Origin: Chloroflexota bacterium | GTDB taxonomy: Bacteria; Chloroflexota; Limnocylindria; P2-11E | Reading direction: 5' to 3' | Assembly: GCA_005889405.1 (NCBI GenBank) | Contig: VBFY01000064.1 | Location: 1 to 57,895, forward strand | DNA length: 57,895 nt | In this document: positions 42,300 through 51,974 of the stretch, piece by piece | Layout of the letters: each line of letters begins with the position of its first letter | How positions within the stretch are numbered: position 1 is the first letter of the stretch | Position numbers and translations under genes: made by a program | The notes under the pieces: generated by a model | The model's input: only the letters and a program-made list of their open reading frames with translations | The model's database searches: none | What the model was told of the DNA's origin: nothing

Positions 42300-43708
42300 C
42301 CGACCGCGCGATCGCTACGGCGCTCGGAGCCTTGGTGCTCGTCGCGCGCGTGGCCTTCGCCGCGCAGACGCTTTGGGCGTGGGATTCGGTCCTGTACGCG
42401 CGGGCGCTCGAGCAGGGCTTTCATGTCGGCGCCGATCTGGCCGATCAGCGCCCGCATCCGCCGGGCTACGTCTTCTACATCGGCGTCGCGGCACTGATCC
42501 GCTTCGTCACGCGGGATAGCAACACCGCGCTCGTCGTCGTGAGCGTGATCGCGTCCGCGCTCACCGCCGCTGCGGTCTATCTGCTGTGCCGCCGATACGC
42601 GGACCGCGCGCTCGCCGCCGTCATCGCGCTTGGCGCGGCGTCGGCGCCGCTGGTGTGGACATACGGCGAAGTGGCGATGCCGTACGCGCTCCTCGGTCTC
42701 CTCAGCGTCGTCCTCGCCGTGTCACTGCGCGATGCGCGCTCGCGGCCGTGGCCAGCAGCGCTCATCGCGTCAGTCGCGTTCGGCCTCGCGGCGGGATTCC
42801 GGCAGGACCTGTTGCTGCTGCTCGGCCCGTTGTGGCTCTGGATGGTCGCCGGTCATTCGTGGCGCGAGCGCGTCCTCTGCGCGGCGGCGGTCGGCGTTGC
42901 CGCGCTGGCCTGGTTCGTACCGAGCGCGTTGCTATCGGGCGGACCGGCGGCCTACCTTGCGACGCTCGGGGCGCAGGCCTCGCGGGTGAGCGAGCTGTCG
43001 CCGGCTGCGGGCAGTGACGCGCTGCTGCGCAACACCCTTCTCACGGTGTATGCCCTGTGGTGGGGGTTGCTGGGCTTCGCGCTGCTGCTCGTCGCCGCGA
43101 TCGTCACGCGGCTCCGTGTACGAGGGCCGTTCAACGAGGAAACGGTCTTCTTCGCTTTGTGGCTCGTCCCGGCGGGCCTGGTGTACGTCACGATCCACAT
43201 CGGCGACCCCGGGTATCTCATGTCGGTCCTTCCCGGTCTCTACGTCGCATGTGCCGCGCTCCTCGCGCCGATCGCGCGTACCACACCACGCGTGGTGCTC
43301 AGCGCGACCGCGCTGCTCGTCGCGCTCAACATCGGCACGTTCGTCTTTGCCGAAACGCCGTTCTCCGTAACCGCGATCGCACTCCACGACGCCTCAGTTG
43401 ACTTCCGCGTTTTCTCCGTGCGAGTCGGTTTCGCGCCCGCGTCAACGGTGATCCTCGCACAGTCGGAGTACCTGATTACGCGCTACTACTTGCCTGAGTA
43501 CCGTGTCCTCTTCTACGGATCCGAGCCCGAGGTGCTGTCGCGCGCCGTCCAGGAGGTGCGCGTCACGGCGTCCGTGACAGTCCTGGTCGTCGGCGCGCTC
43601 TCCGCGCCGCTGCCGGATTCGCTTCACCTAGACAACAATCTTGACGTCCGCTCGGGCCGCCTAGACGTCGGCGCCACGCTTGTCGCATACGACCTCGAGC
43701 CGCGCTGA
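42296..43708 (+). CDS. GT-C membrane glycosyltransferase, PMT/DUF2723-like
   Basis: 470 residues, about ten helices, then an outside tail of roughly 90 residues. The first loop has AWDSVLYARAL with the acidic residue expected in GT-C enzymes, and RPHPPGYVFYIG follows. Translation is coupled to the upstream GT87 (ATGA). Donor and acceptor are not known. It probably acts in the same glycan pathway as its partner. Confidence 0.78.
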   Translation: MTDRAIATALGALVLVARVAFAAQTLWAWDSVLYARALEQGFHVGADLADQRPHPPGYVFYIGVAALIRFVTRDSNTALVVVSVIASALTAAAVYLLCRRYADRALAAVIALGAASAPLVWTYGEVAMPYALLGLLSVVLAVSLRDARSRPWPAALIASVAFGLAAGFRQDLLLLLGPLWLWMVAGHSWRERVLCAAAVGVAALAWFVPSALLSGGPAAYLATLGAQASRVSELSPAAGSDALLRNTLLTVYALWWGLLGFALLLVAAIVTRLRVRGPFNEETVFFALWLVPAGLVYVTIHIGDPGYLMSVLPGLYVACAALLAPIARTTPRVVLSATALLVALNIGTFVFAETPFSVTAIALHDASVDFRVFSVRVGFAPASTVILAQSEYLITRYYLPEYRVLFYGSEPEVLSRAVQEVRVTASVTVLVVGALSAPLPDSLHLDNNLDVRSGRLDVGATLVAYDLEPR

Positions 43709-43718
43709 GGCGCGACGG

Positions 43719-44264
43719 TCAGCGCGACGCGGCGGGAAGCTCGAACACGAAGAGATGATTCAGGCCGAGCTCGAACCGCTCGTGCGTGACGAGGCGCATG
43801 CCCGCCGCCGCGAAATAGCGGGGCGTTTCCTCGGGCCGGTACCCGTGGTGCGCCTCGATGTCCATGCCGTGCAGCAAGCGCAGCCGCCGCAGCGTGTCGA
43901 CGATGCGGTCCACCAGCGGCGCGGGAACCGTGATGACGACACGGCCACCCGGACGCAGCAAGTCGCGACAGGCCGCCACGAACGCGGGTCGCTCGCCGTC
44001 CGGGACGTGCTCGAAGACGGCGAGCAGCGCCAGAACGTCGTACGGCCCGCGGTCGCGCAGGTCCTGCGGGAAGCTGCCGCGGATCAGGCCCGAGCCTGCG
44101 GGCGCGTCGGGGTCGATGCCGACCGCATCGCGCACGCTGCCGCCGGCCGCGCGTATGAGCGCGCCGTCCGCGCACCCGATGTCGAGGAGCCGGCCGCCGG
44201 CGGGGATGTGCGGCAGCGCTTTGCGGATCCGCAGGCGCTGGATAAGCCGGTCGAGCGGCGTCAC
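43719..44264 (-). CDS. class I SAM-dependent methyltransferase
   Basis: 181 residues with motif I GGRLLDIGCADGALI, an acidic motif II (GIDPDAPAG), motif III VLALLAVFEHV and post-III DLLRPGGRVVITVPAP. GTG 44264 overlaps the stop of the upstream GT87 (GTGA); the longer frame is not needed. Small methyltransferases of this kind often cap glycans or lipids; given the neighbours that is the likely theme, but the substrate is unknown. Confidence 0.88.
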   Translation of the reverse strand: MTPLDRLIQRLRIRKALPHIPAGGRLLDIGCADGALIRAAGGSVRDAVGIDPDAPAGSGLIRGSFPQDLRDRGPYDVLALLAVFEHVPDGERPAFVAACRDLLRPGGRVVITVPAPLVDRIVDTLRRLRLLHGMDIEAHHGYRPEETPRYFAAAGMRLVTHERFELGLNHLFVFELPAASR

Positions 44265-45451
44265 GCGGCGGCGGGCTCGGCGTGGGCAACGGTCGCGGTC
44301 TGGCCGGCCGGCTCCCGCCACAGGAGCAGCACGATCGCGACGAAGAACCCGAGCGGCACGAGCACGCTGAACGTCTCGTCGTGCCGGAGCACGGCGATGC
44401 CGTAGAAGACGGGCGACACGATCAGCAGCGTGCCGGCGGCGGCGAGGGCGAAGCGCCGGCCCACGCGCTCGGAGCGGCGCGTGAGGATCCCCGCGGTGAT
44501 CACGGCGGGAACGAAGAGCAGGACCTGGTCATAGGACCAGCTGTAGATCGCGCCCGCGTTGGACAGCGAAAGCCAGGCCGCGAGCGACGCGTCGCTGCCC
44601 GGGCCGAAGCGGGCGGCGATCACCGCTCCGAGGGCGATGAGCGCGTACGCGACGTAGCGGCCGCTCGGACCGATGAGCTGGTTGAGGGCCGACGGCAGGA
44701 CGGCCGAGCGGATCGTCCGCCTCGGCGGGATGTCATCGAGCCACGCCGGGAACCAATCGGGCGGCGCGGCGAGCCAGGCGATGACGACGACCACGCCGGC
44801 GAGTACGAGGGCGAAGATCACGTAACGACGAAAGACCGATCCACGGAGCGCGCCGTACGCGAGGCCGAGCGCCGTGAATACGACGAGCTGCGGCTTCGCG
44901 AGGAACAGCAGCGACGGGACAGCCGCAAGCAGCGGACGGCCGGCGCGCAGCGCGAGCACGGTCGCGCCCACCGCCGACATGAGGAGCAGGCTCCACTGGC
45001 CCAGGACGATGGCGTGGAACGACGGCTGCGCGAGGAACAGCGTCAGGCCGAACGCCGCATGCATGACGGGACGCGCGGGAACGAACGCGCGCAGCAGCCC
45101 GCGGAGCACGAGCGCCGCGCAGACCATGCTCGCGATCATCCAGATCCAGCCCGCGACCTCGAGCGGCACCATCGCGAGCGGCGCGACCGCGAAGGCCACC
45201 CACGGCATGTAGTCGTAGACCAGGGCGTCGGGCGTCTTCGTCCCTACCTCGACCGCGAATCCGTAGTACTTCGTCGGGTCCCAGGGATCCACGCCGAGCA
45301 CGATCGCGCGCGCGCCCGACCACACGCCTGAGAAGTCGTTCATGTGTACGAGCTCTAACCGACGCGCAAGCGGCCCACCGACCACGATGAACACGACGCC
45401 GATGGCGATCGCAGCCCAGTAGAAGATCTCGGCGCGGCGCTCGCTCGTCAT
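44261..45451 (-). CDS. GT87-family (DUF2029) membrane glycosyltransferase
   Basis: 396 residues with about ten helices. Signature loops are MNDFSGVWSGARAIVLGVDPW, YDYMPWVAFAVAPLAMVP, VLGQWSLLLMSA and AKPQLVVFTALG. It is coupled to the methyltransferase downstream (GTGA). Its ATG interlocks with the ATG of the divergent gene in the four bases CATG (45449-45452), so no room exists for two ordinary leaders; at least one start may be further inside or leaderless. Confidence 0.86.
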   Translation of the reverse strand: MTSERRAEIFYWAAIAIGVVFIVVGGPLARRLELVHMNDFSGVWSGARAIVLGVDPWDPTKYYGFAVEVGTKTPDALVYDYMPWVAFAVAPLAMVPLEVAGWIWMIASMVCAALVLRGLLRAFVPARPVMHAAFGLTLFLAQPSFHAIVLGQWSLLLMSAVGATVLALRAGRPLLAAVPSLLFLAKPQLVVFTALGLAYGALRGSVFRRYVIFALVLAGVVVVIAWLAAPPDWFPAWLDDIPPRRTIRSAVLPSALNQLIGPSGRYVAYALIALGAVIAARFGPGSDASLAAWLSLSNAGAIYSWSYDQVLLFVPAVITAGILTRRSERVGRRFALAAAGTLLIVSPVFYGIAVLRHDETFSVLVPLGFFVAIVLLLWREPAGQTATVAHAEPAAA

Positions 45452-45920
45452 GCGGCAGAAGATTACTTGGCCTTATCGTCGCGTTCGTGGCCCGCGCGTC
45501 GCAAAGCGGACGCCGCTCGTGTTGAGTGTCCCAGCGTGGCTGCGCTGGTGGCTGTTCGGCGCTGTCATCGGGATCGCTCTGCTGTGGGTGATGATCTTCG
45601 ACTGGGTCGTCTTCCCGCTGGCTTTGGTGGTACTCGTTGTCCTTGTCGTGCGGTCACCCGAGCGCGCCGCGCTGGGCGGTGGCGCGCTGATCCCTACCGG
45701 TGCGTGGTTCCTCTATGGACTGCGCGCCGCGGTCGAGCGTTGCGCCGAGATCGACCGCAGTCCGTCTGGCTCCTGTTCTATCTACGGGGTCAACGAGCAG
45801 GCGATCGCCATGGGCGTATACGTCGCGGTCGGTATCGGCCTTACTGCGTACGCGGCTTCGCGCCGTCGGTGGCCGCCGGCTTCAGCAGATCCGTCCGCTG
45901 CGGTGCCCACACGTCGATGA
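45450..45920 (+). CDS. small membrane protein of unknown function
   Basis: 156 residues with three or four hydrophobic segments (about 30-68, 74-92, 118-135) and one small loop with two cysteines. ATG 45450 interlocks with the divergent GT87 start; GTG 45519 just before the first helix is an alternative. Its 3' end overlaps the converging cupin gene by 80 bases, so the ends of both proteins are antisense to each other. No family recognised. Confidence 0.6.
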   Translation: MRQKITWPYRRVRGPRVAKRTPLVLSVPAWLRWWLFGAVIGIALLWVMIFDWVVFPLALVVLVVLVVRSPERAALGGGALIPTGAWFLYGLRAAVERCAEIDRSPSGSCSIYGVNEQAIAMGVYVAVGIGLTAYAASRRRWPPASADPSAAVPTRR

Positions 45921-46212
45921 CCTGAGTCGGCTCCTCGAAGACGCGCGCGCCGTGCGCCGCGCCCGGCGGGATCCGATAGGTGTCGCCCGGCGTCAGGATG
46001 CGCTGCTCGCCGGAGATGATCATCGCGAGGCTCCCTTTCACGACGACGCCGAACTGCTCCATCTCGTGCTTGTGCGATTCGACGATCGTCTTCGGCGCGA
46101 GGTCGTAGATCACCATCGTGGCGTGGTCGGCCTGCACGACGCGGCCCTTCAGGCCGGGCGCGGGCTCGATGAGCGGGAGGTCACGAGGACTGGCGTAGTA
46201 GAGCTTCGGCAT
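45841..46212 (-). CDS. single-domain cupin
   Basis: 123 residues of the small RmlC-like cupin fold: motif 1 is ESHKHEMEQFGVVVKGSLAM (His, His, Glu), motif 2 is PGDTYRIPPGAAHGARV. The metal ligands are intact. Role unknown; such single cupins range from sugar or auxin-like binding to sensor roles. It lies 12 bases downstream of clpX in the same direction and may be its last cotranscribed gene. Confidence 0.88.
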   Translation of the reverse strand: MPKLYYASPRDLPLIEPAPGLKGRVVQADHATMVIYDLAPKTIVESHKHEMEQFGVVVKGSLAMIISGEQRILTPGDTYRIPPGAAHGARVFEEPTQVIDVWAPQRTDLLKPAATDGAKPRTQ

Positions 46213-46223
46213 GGTGAGCGAGG

Positions 46224-47495
<1,272 letters not shown>

Positions 47496-47498
47496 CGC

Positions 47499-48179
47499 CT
47501 AGCGGGCCGCCACTGGGACGCGTTCCTTGGGTTCCTTTGTTTCCTTCGGCTCCTTCTCCTCGGCCTGCTTGGCGATGGAGATGAGCGAGTCCTTCCCGAC
47601 GAAGATCTCGTCGATGATCCCGTAGGCCTTCGCCTCTTCCGCGCTCATGAAACGGTCGCGCTCCGAATCGCGGCGGACCTTCTCGACGTCCTGCCCCGAG
47701 TGATGCGCAAGGATTCGCGTGAGCTTGTCGACAAGGGTCTCGAGCTCCTTCACCTGGATGAGCACGTCAGGGGTGTTGCCGCGGAATCCGCCGGAGCCCT
47801 GGTGGATCATGATCCGTGAGTTCGGCAGCGCGTACCGCTTGCCCTTCGCCCCCGCCGAGACGAGCACCGCGGCCATCGACGCGGCCTGTCCGACGCATAT
47901 CGTGCTCACCGGCGCCTTGAGGTACTGCATCGTGTCGTAGATCGCGAGGCCGGCGGTCACGACGCCGCCGGGCGAGTTGACGTAGAGGTAGATGTCGCGC
48001 TCGGGGTCCTCCGACTCGAGGAACAGCAGCTGGGCGATGATGAGGTTCGCCATTGTGTCCTCGACGGCGTCCCCGATGAAGATGATCCGTTCCTTGAGCA
48101 GGCGCGAGAAGATGTCGTAGGCGCGCTCGCCTCGCCCGGATTGCTCGATGACCATCGGCACGAAATTCATCGCCGTCAC
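47499..48179 (-). CDS. clpP: ATP-dependent Clp protease proteolytic subunit ClpP
   Basis: 226-residue serine protease with the triad Ser101 (GQAASMAA), His126 ([10 protein letters not shown]) and Asp175 (ERDRFMSA). The C-terminal tail is longer than usual, with repeated KEPKE units. GTG 48179 is preferred because GAAGGTGA lies 6 bases upstream; ATG 48170 is the alternative. tig, the usual upstream neighbour, is separated from clpP here by 6.6 kb. Confidence 0.96.
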   Translation of the reverse strand: MTAMNFVPMVIEQSGRGERAYDIFSRLLKERIIFIGDAVEDTMANLIIAQLLFLESEDPERDIYLYVNSPGGVVTAGLAIYDTMQYLKAPVSTICVGQAASMAAVLVSAGAKGKRYALPNSRIMIHQGSGGFRGNTPDVLIQVKELETLVDKLTRILAHHSGQDVEKVRRDSERDRFMSAEEAKAYGIIDEIFVGKDSLISIAKQAEEKEPKETKEPKERVPVAAR

Positions 48180-48228
48180 CGAACGTCACCTTCGCGCATC
48201 TTCATCTCCTCGCGCGGTTCTTGTTCCC

Positions 48229-48254
48229 AGTGTACCCACCACGCGCGGTGTCAA
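48229..48254 (-). promoter_or_regulatory. possible clpP promoter
   Basis: On the minus strand TTGACA (48249-48254) is followed by TACACT (48229-48234), but the gap is only 14 bases, shorter than the usual 16-18. The position, about 50 bases upstream of the clpP start, fits. No CtsR, CIRCE or HAIR element is visible. The rest of 48180-48304 carries only ribosome sites for the two divergent genes. Confidence 0.35.
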
Positions 48255-48304
48255 GGGGTCGTGGCGGTGTCGGGCCGTTAAAGTTCCTCCGAGGAAGGGG
48301 CGAG

Positions 48305-50809
48305 ATGCGTCGGTTCCCACGGTCGCTGGTCGTGTACATCGCGGCTTCAACGATCTACGCCGCGGTCATCTTCCTCGCTGTCCACGCCCTCTACGGCGTC
48401 GAGCTGGGCCGCGCCGGCCTCCGGCTGCCCGATCCCGAGGCCCTCATCGGCTCGATCGACAGCGTCTCGTTCATCGTGTGGCTGGGCATCAGCCTCATCG
48501 CCGGTACCGTCCTCTATCGCGTGGCGTCGGCGCTCGAGGCATCGCGTGGCGACAGCGCCGTCCGGGACGCCGAGATCGGCTCGATCTTCGCATTGAGCCA
48601 GGCGCTCTCCGGCTCGCTCGACCTCACCGAGATCACCCGTGAGTACCTCCGCAGTGCGCGGCGCGGGCTCGACGCGAGCGCGACGCTCGGTGTCCTCGTC
48701 CACGACGACGTCGCAGAGGCGTTCCGTCTCGTCGCCGAAGAGGGACCGCACACCGGCGCGCTGCTCGGCAACGTGTACTCCGTGTCTGGACTCCCGACGG
48801 CGATCCGCACGCGCGTCTTCGACCATCGCCAGTCGCTCGTGCTTCCCGACACCACCGGCGGCGGAGAGCAGTGGCGGCTCCTCGCGCGCGACCTGCCGAA
48901 CGCGCAGTGGATCCACTCGTTCGCCGCGCTCCCGCTGATATCGCAGGATCGCCTGGTCGGCGCGGTCGTCGCCGGCGCGGAGCAGGCCGGCACCCTGACC
49001 GCGGATCGCCTGCAGCTCGTCCTCGTGCTCGGCCAATTCGTCGCCGGTGCGATCCGCTCCTCGATGTCGCTCGCCGAAGCGCAGTCTCGTGCCGACCGCG
49101 AGGAGCTCGTGAGCCGCATCGCGCGTCGGGCGCGCGCCACGCTCGACCCAGACGAGGTGCTACGCGGTACGGTCGAGGAGCTTGGGAAAGCGCTGCGCGT
49201 CGACCGCGTGGTCGCCGCGACCGGCTCGACGCCCGACACGCTGCACGTCACCTACGAGTGGAACGCGCCGGGCATCGCGGCACATCCCGATGCACAGCGC
49301 GCCCTGCCCGTCGCGCGGCTCGCGGCCGAGACCGGTCGCACGGCCGTGGTACGCGACATCCTCGCGGACGCCCGGCTCGGAACAGCTGCCGGGTCGCGAT
49401 CGGGTGTTCGCTCGGTGATCGCGACGCCGATCCTCGTCGCGGGCGAGCTCGCGGGAACGCTGTCGCTCAACCAGACGACGGCACCGCGCGACTGGACGAC
49501 CGACGAGGTGCGGCTCGTCGAGGCGGTCGCGCGCGAGCTGCGGGTCGCGATCGAGACGGCGCGTCTCTTTCAGGCGCGCAAGGGTGAGAACGAGCGGCTC
49601 ATCGCGTTGCAGCGTGCGGCTGCTACGCTCGCCGCCCGCACTGATCCGAAGGAAGTGTTCGACATGATCCTCCGGAGCGCCGTGCAGCTGCTCGGCTCAG
49701 GCAGCGCGTCGCTCTACACCTGGGACGACGAAGCCGGAGTGCTGCGACTTGCGGAGAACTTCGACGCCGCGGGCCGCATGCCCGATGACCCCGTCCTGCG
49801 GCCGGGCGAAGGCGTCGTCGGTCGCGTGTTCGTCAGTCGCGAGCCGCTCATCGTCGAGGACTACCAGACATGGGAGGGTCGCACGCAGGTCGGCCAGGAG
49901 ACCGGCCTGCGCGCCTGCCTCGCCGTGCCGCTGGTGCGCAGCGGCCGCGCCCTCGGAGCCCTCGGCATCCGCTCCTACGAGGCGTCGGTGGCATACACCG
50001 AAGACGACGCCCAGATGCTCGCGCTGTTCGCCGACCAGGTCGCCGCCGCCCTCACGACGGTCGAGGCGTTCGGGCGACAGCGTCAGGCGGTCGAGCAATC
50101 GGAGCGGCTCAACCGCGCGAAAAGCGAGTTCGTCTCGATCGTCAGCCACGAGTTCCGCACGCCCCTCACGGGCATCCAGGGCTTCAGCGAGATCATGCGC
50201 GACGAGGAGCTCACGCTGGAGGAGATGCGGGAGTACGCCGGGGACATCAATAAGGACGCCCAGCGCCTGACCCGCATGATCAACGAGATGCTCGACCTCG
50301 ATCGCATGGAGTCGGGCCGCATGACGATCCATCCGGAGCGCCTCGACCTCAACGCGGTCGTCGGCGACGTCGCCGATCGTGTACGCCCGAACGCCCCGAA
50401 CCACACCCTGACCCTCGACCTGCAGTCCGACCTGCCAAAGGTCCACGCCGACCGCGATCGCATCACCCAGGTCGCGTCGAACCTCCTGAGCAACGCTGTC
50501 AAGTACTCGCCCACCGGCGGCCGGATCACGGTCACGACGCGTGTCGACGGGGACCAGCTTCGTCTCGACGTGCGCGACGAGGGCCTTGGCATCCCACCCG
50601 ACGCCCTCGAGACGATCTTCGAGCGCTACTCGCGCGTCGATTCACAGGCGACCAAGGACATCCAGGGCACCGGGCTCGGCCTTCCGATCGTCCGCCAGAT
50701 CATCCAGCTCCACGGCGGCAAGGTGTGGGCGGAGAGCGAGCTCGGCCGCGGCTCGGTGTTCCACGTCCTGCTGCCCCTTGCAGGCGCGGGCGCGCAGGTG
50801 GAGGCTTGA
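48305..50809 (+). CDS. membrane sensor histidine kinase with three GAF domains
   Basis: 835 residues. Two N-terminal helices (about 5-25, 48-68) are followed by three GAF-like domains (roughly 85-245, 255-420 and 430-590), a HisKA domain with His615 in SHEFRTPLTGIQGF and an HATPase domain (NLLSNAVKYSPTGG, DEGLGIPPDALE, GTGLGLPIV). ATG 48305 with GAGGAAGGGG upstream sets the start. No extracytosolic sensor domain lies between the helices. The next two genes carry receivers, so a phosphorelay is likely. Confidence 0.94.
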   Translation: MRRFPRSLVVYIAASTIYAAVIFLAVHALYGVELGRAGLRLPDPEALIGSIDSVSFIVWLGISLIAGTVLYRVASALEASRGDSAVRDAEIGSIFALSQALSGSLDLTEITREYLRSARRGLDASATLGVLVHDDVAEAFRLVAEEGPHTGALLGNVYSVSGLPTAIRTRVFDHRQSLVLPDTTGGGEQWRLLARDLPNAQWIHSFAALPLISQDRLVGAVVAGAEQAGTLTADRLQLVLVLGQFVAGAIRSSMSLAEAQSRADREELVSRIARRARATLDPDEVLRGTVEELGKALRVDRVVAATGSTPDTLHVTYEWNAPGIAAHPDAQRALPVARLAAETGRTAVVRDILADARLGTAAGSRSGVRSVIATPILVAGELAGTLSLNQTTAPRDWTTDEVRLVEAVARELRVAIETARLFQARKGENERLIALQRAAATLAARTDPKEVFDMILRSAVQLLGSGSASLYTWDDEAGVLRLAENFDAAGRMPDDPVLRPGEGVVGRVFVSREPLIVEDYQTWEGRTQVGQETGLRACLAVPLVRSGRALGALGIRSYEASVAYTEDDAQMLALFADQVAAALTTVEAFGRQRQAVEQSERLNRAKSEFVSIVSHEFRTPLTGIQGFSEIMRDEELTLEEMREYAGDINKDAQRLTRMINEMLDLDRMESGRMTIHPERLDLNAVVGDVADRVRPNAPNHTLTLDLQSDLPKVHADRDRITQVASNLLSNAVKYSPTGGRITVTTRVDGDQLRLDVRDEGLGIPPDALETIFERYSRVDSQATKDIQGTGLGLPIVRQIIQLHGGKVWAESELGRGSVFHVLLPLAGAGAQVEA

Positions 50810-50834
50810 GCGCGCTGATGGCGGTTCCCTTCGT

Positions 50835-51974
50835 TTGAGCGCCGACCTCATCCTCCTCGTCGATGACGAGGAGCAGATCCGCAAGCTCCTCGAGTCATCG
50901 CTCCTGCGACGTGGCTACGAGGTCGCCGTCGCGACCGATGGGATCGAGGCGCTGCGTCAGATCCGTACGAAGCTTCCCGACCTCATCGTCACCGATGTGA
51001 ACATGCCGAACATGAACGGCTTCGAGCTCACGCGCCGCCTGCGCGCCGATCACCGCACCGCGCGCGTGCCGATCGTGATGCTGTCGGCCCGCAAGCAGGC
51101 CGACGACATCCTGACCGGCTACGCGGAGGGCGCGGACGAGTACATCGCCAAGCCGGTCGAGATGGCGGTGCTCGCGGCCAAGATCGAGGTCCTTCTCAAG
51201 CGCATGAAGGCCACGGCCGGCGAGGTCATCAAGCGCGGGCGCGTCGTGGTGTTCCTGCGCGGCAAAGGGGGCGCCGGCGCGACGACGCTTGCCGTGAACA
51301 GCGCGGTCTCCCTCGCCGAGACGAAGATGTACAAGACCGCGGTCCTCGATCTCAACCTCGAGTTCGGGAACGTCGCTTCGCACCTCAACCTGAAGCCGCA
51401 GCACACGCTTTCCGATCTCGCCGAGATGCAGCCCGATCAGCTCGACGACGCGACCTTCGCGACCTTCATCGCGCAGGACCGCAGCGGCGTGCAGATCTGT
51501 GTCGGCGCGAGCGTGCCCGAGCACGCCGAGCTGGTGACAGTGAGCGCGGTGCAGCAGAGCCTCGACCGCCTCCGGCGAGGTAGCGACTACGTCATGGTCG
51601 ACACGCAGCCCTCGTTCACGCCGCTGACGCTCGCCGCGATCGACACCTCAGACGGCGCCTGCGTCGTGTGCGAGCCGCACGTCGCGTCGATGAAGACCGG
51701 CAGGGCGTGCCTCGACGTCCTCGAGAAGCTCTCGTTCCCCAAGGAGCGGACGCTCTTGGTGATCAACCGCACAACGCAGACGGGTCTCGACACCGACGAG
51801 GTCTCGCGCTACTTCAACCGGCGGCCCGACATCGTCGTGCCCTTCACTCCCGCATTCGATGACGCCGCGGACCGTGGCCGGCCGATCGTGGTGCTCCATG
51901 CCGACAATGCGGCATCGAAGCAGCTCCGCGATCTTGCCGCGAGGCTCACCGTCCTGGCTCCGGTGGGACGCTGA
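50835..51974 (+). CDS. receiver domain fused to a MinD/CpaE-type ATPase
   Basis: 379 residues. The receiver (1-120) has the acidic pair DDEE, phosphoacceptor Asp54 in LIVTDVNMPN and Lys in YIAKPVE. A ParA/MinD-type ATPase follows (about 135-370) with the deviant Walker A LRGKGGAGATTLAVN and VMVDTQPSFTPL. The order matches CpaE/TadZ, which places the tad pilus or other polar machines, but no tad/cpa genes are in the window. TTG 50835 lies just after the kinase stop, so it is probably cotranscribed with the kinase. Confidence 0.9.
   Translation: MSADLILLVDDEEQIRKLLESSLLRRGYEVAVATDGIEALRQIRTKLPDLIVTDVNMPNMNGFELTRRLRADHRTARVPIVMLSARKQADDILTGYAEGADEYIAKPVEMAVLAAKIEVLLKRMKATAGEVIKRGRVVVFLRGKGGAGATTLAVNSAVSLAETKMYKTAVLDLNLEFGNVASHLNLKPQHTLSDLAEMQPDQLDDATFATFIAQDRSGVQICVGASVPEHAELVTVSAVQQSLDRLRRGSDYVMVDTQPSFTPLTLAAIDTSDGACVVCEPHVASMKTGRACLDVLEKLSFPKERTLLVINRTTQTGLDTDEVSRYFNRRPDIVVPFTPAFDDAADRGRPIVVLHADNAASKQLRDLAARLTVLAPVGR

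Noticed and set aside
48249-48254. A consensus clpP promoter
   Set aside because: The hexamers look good but the 14-base spacer is too short to call with confidence; kept as a low-confidence feature.
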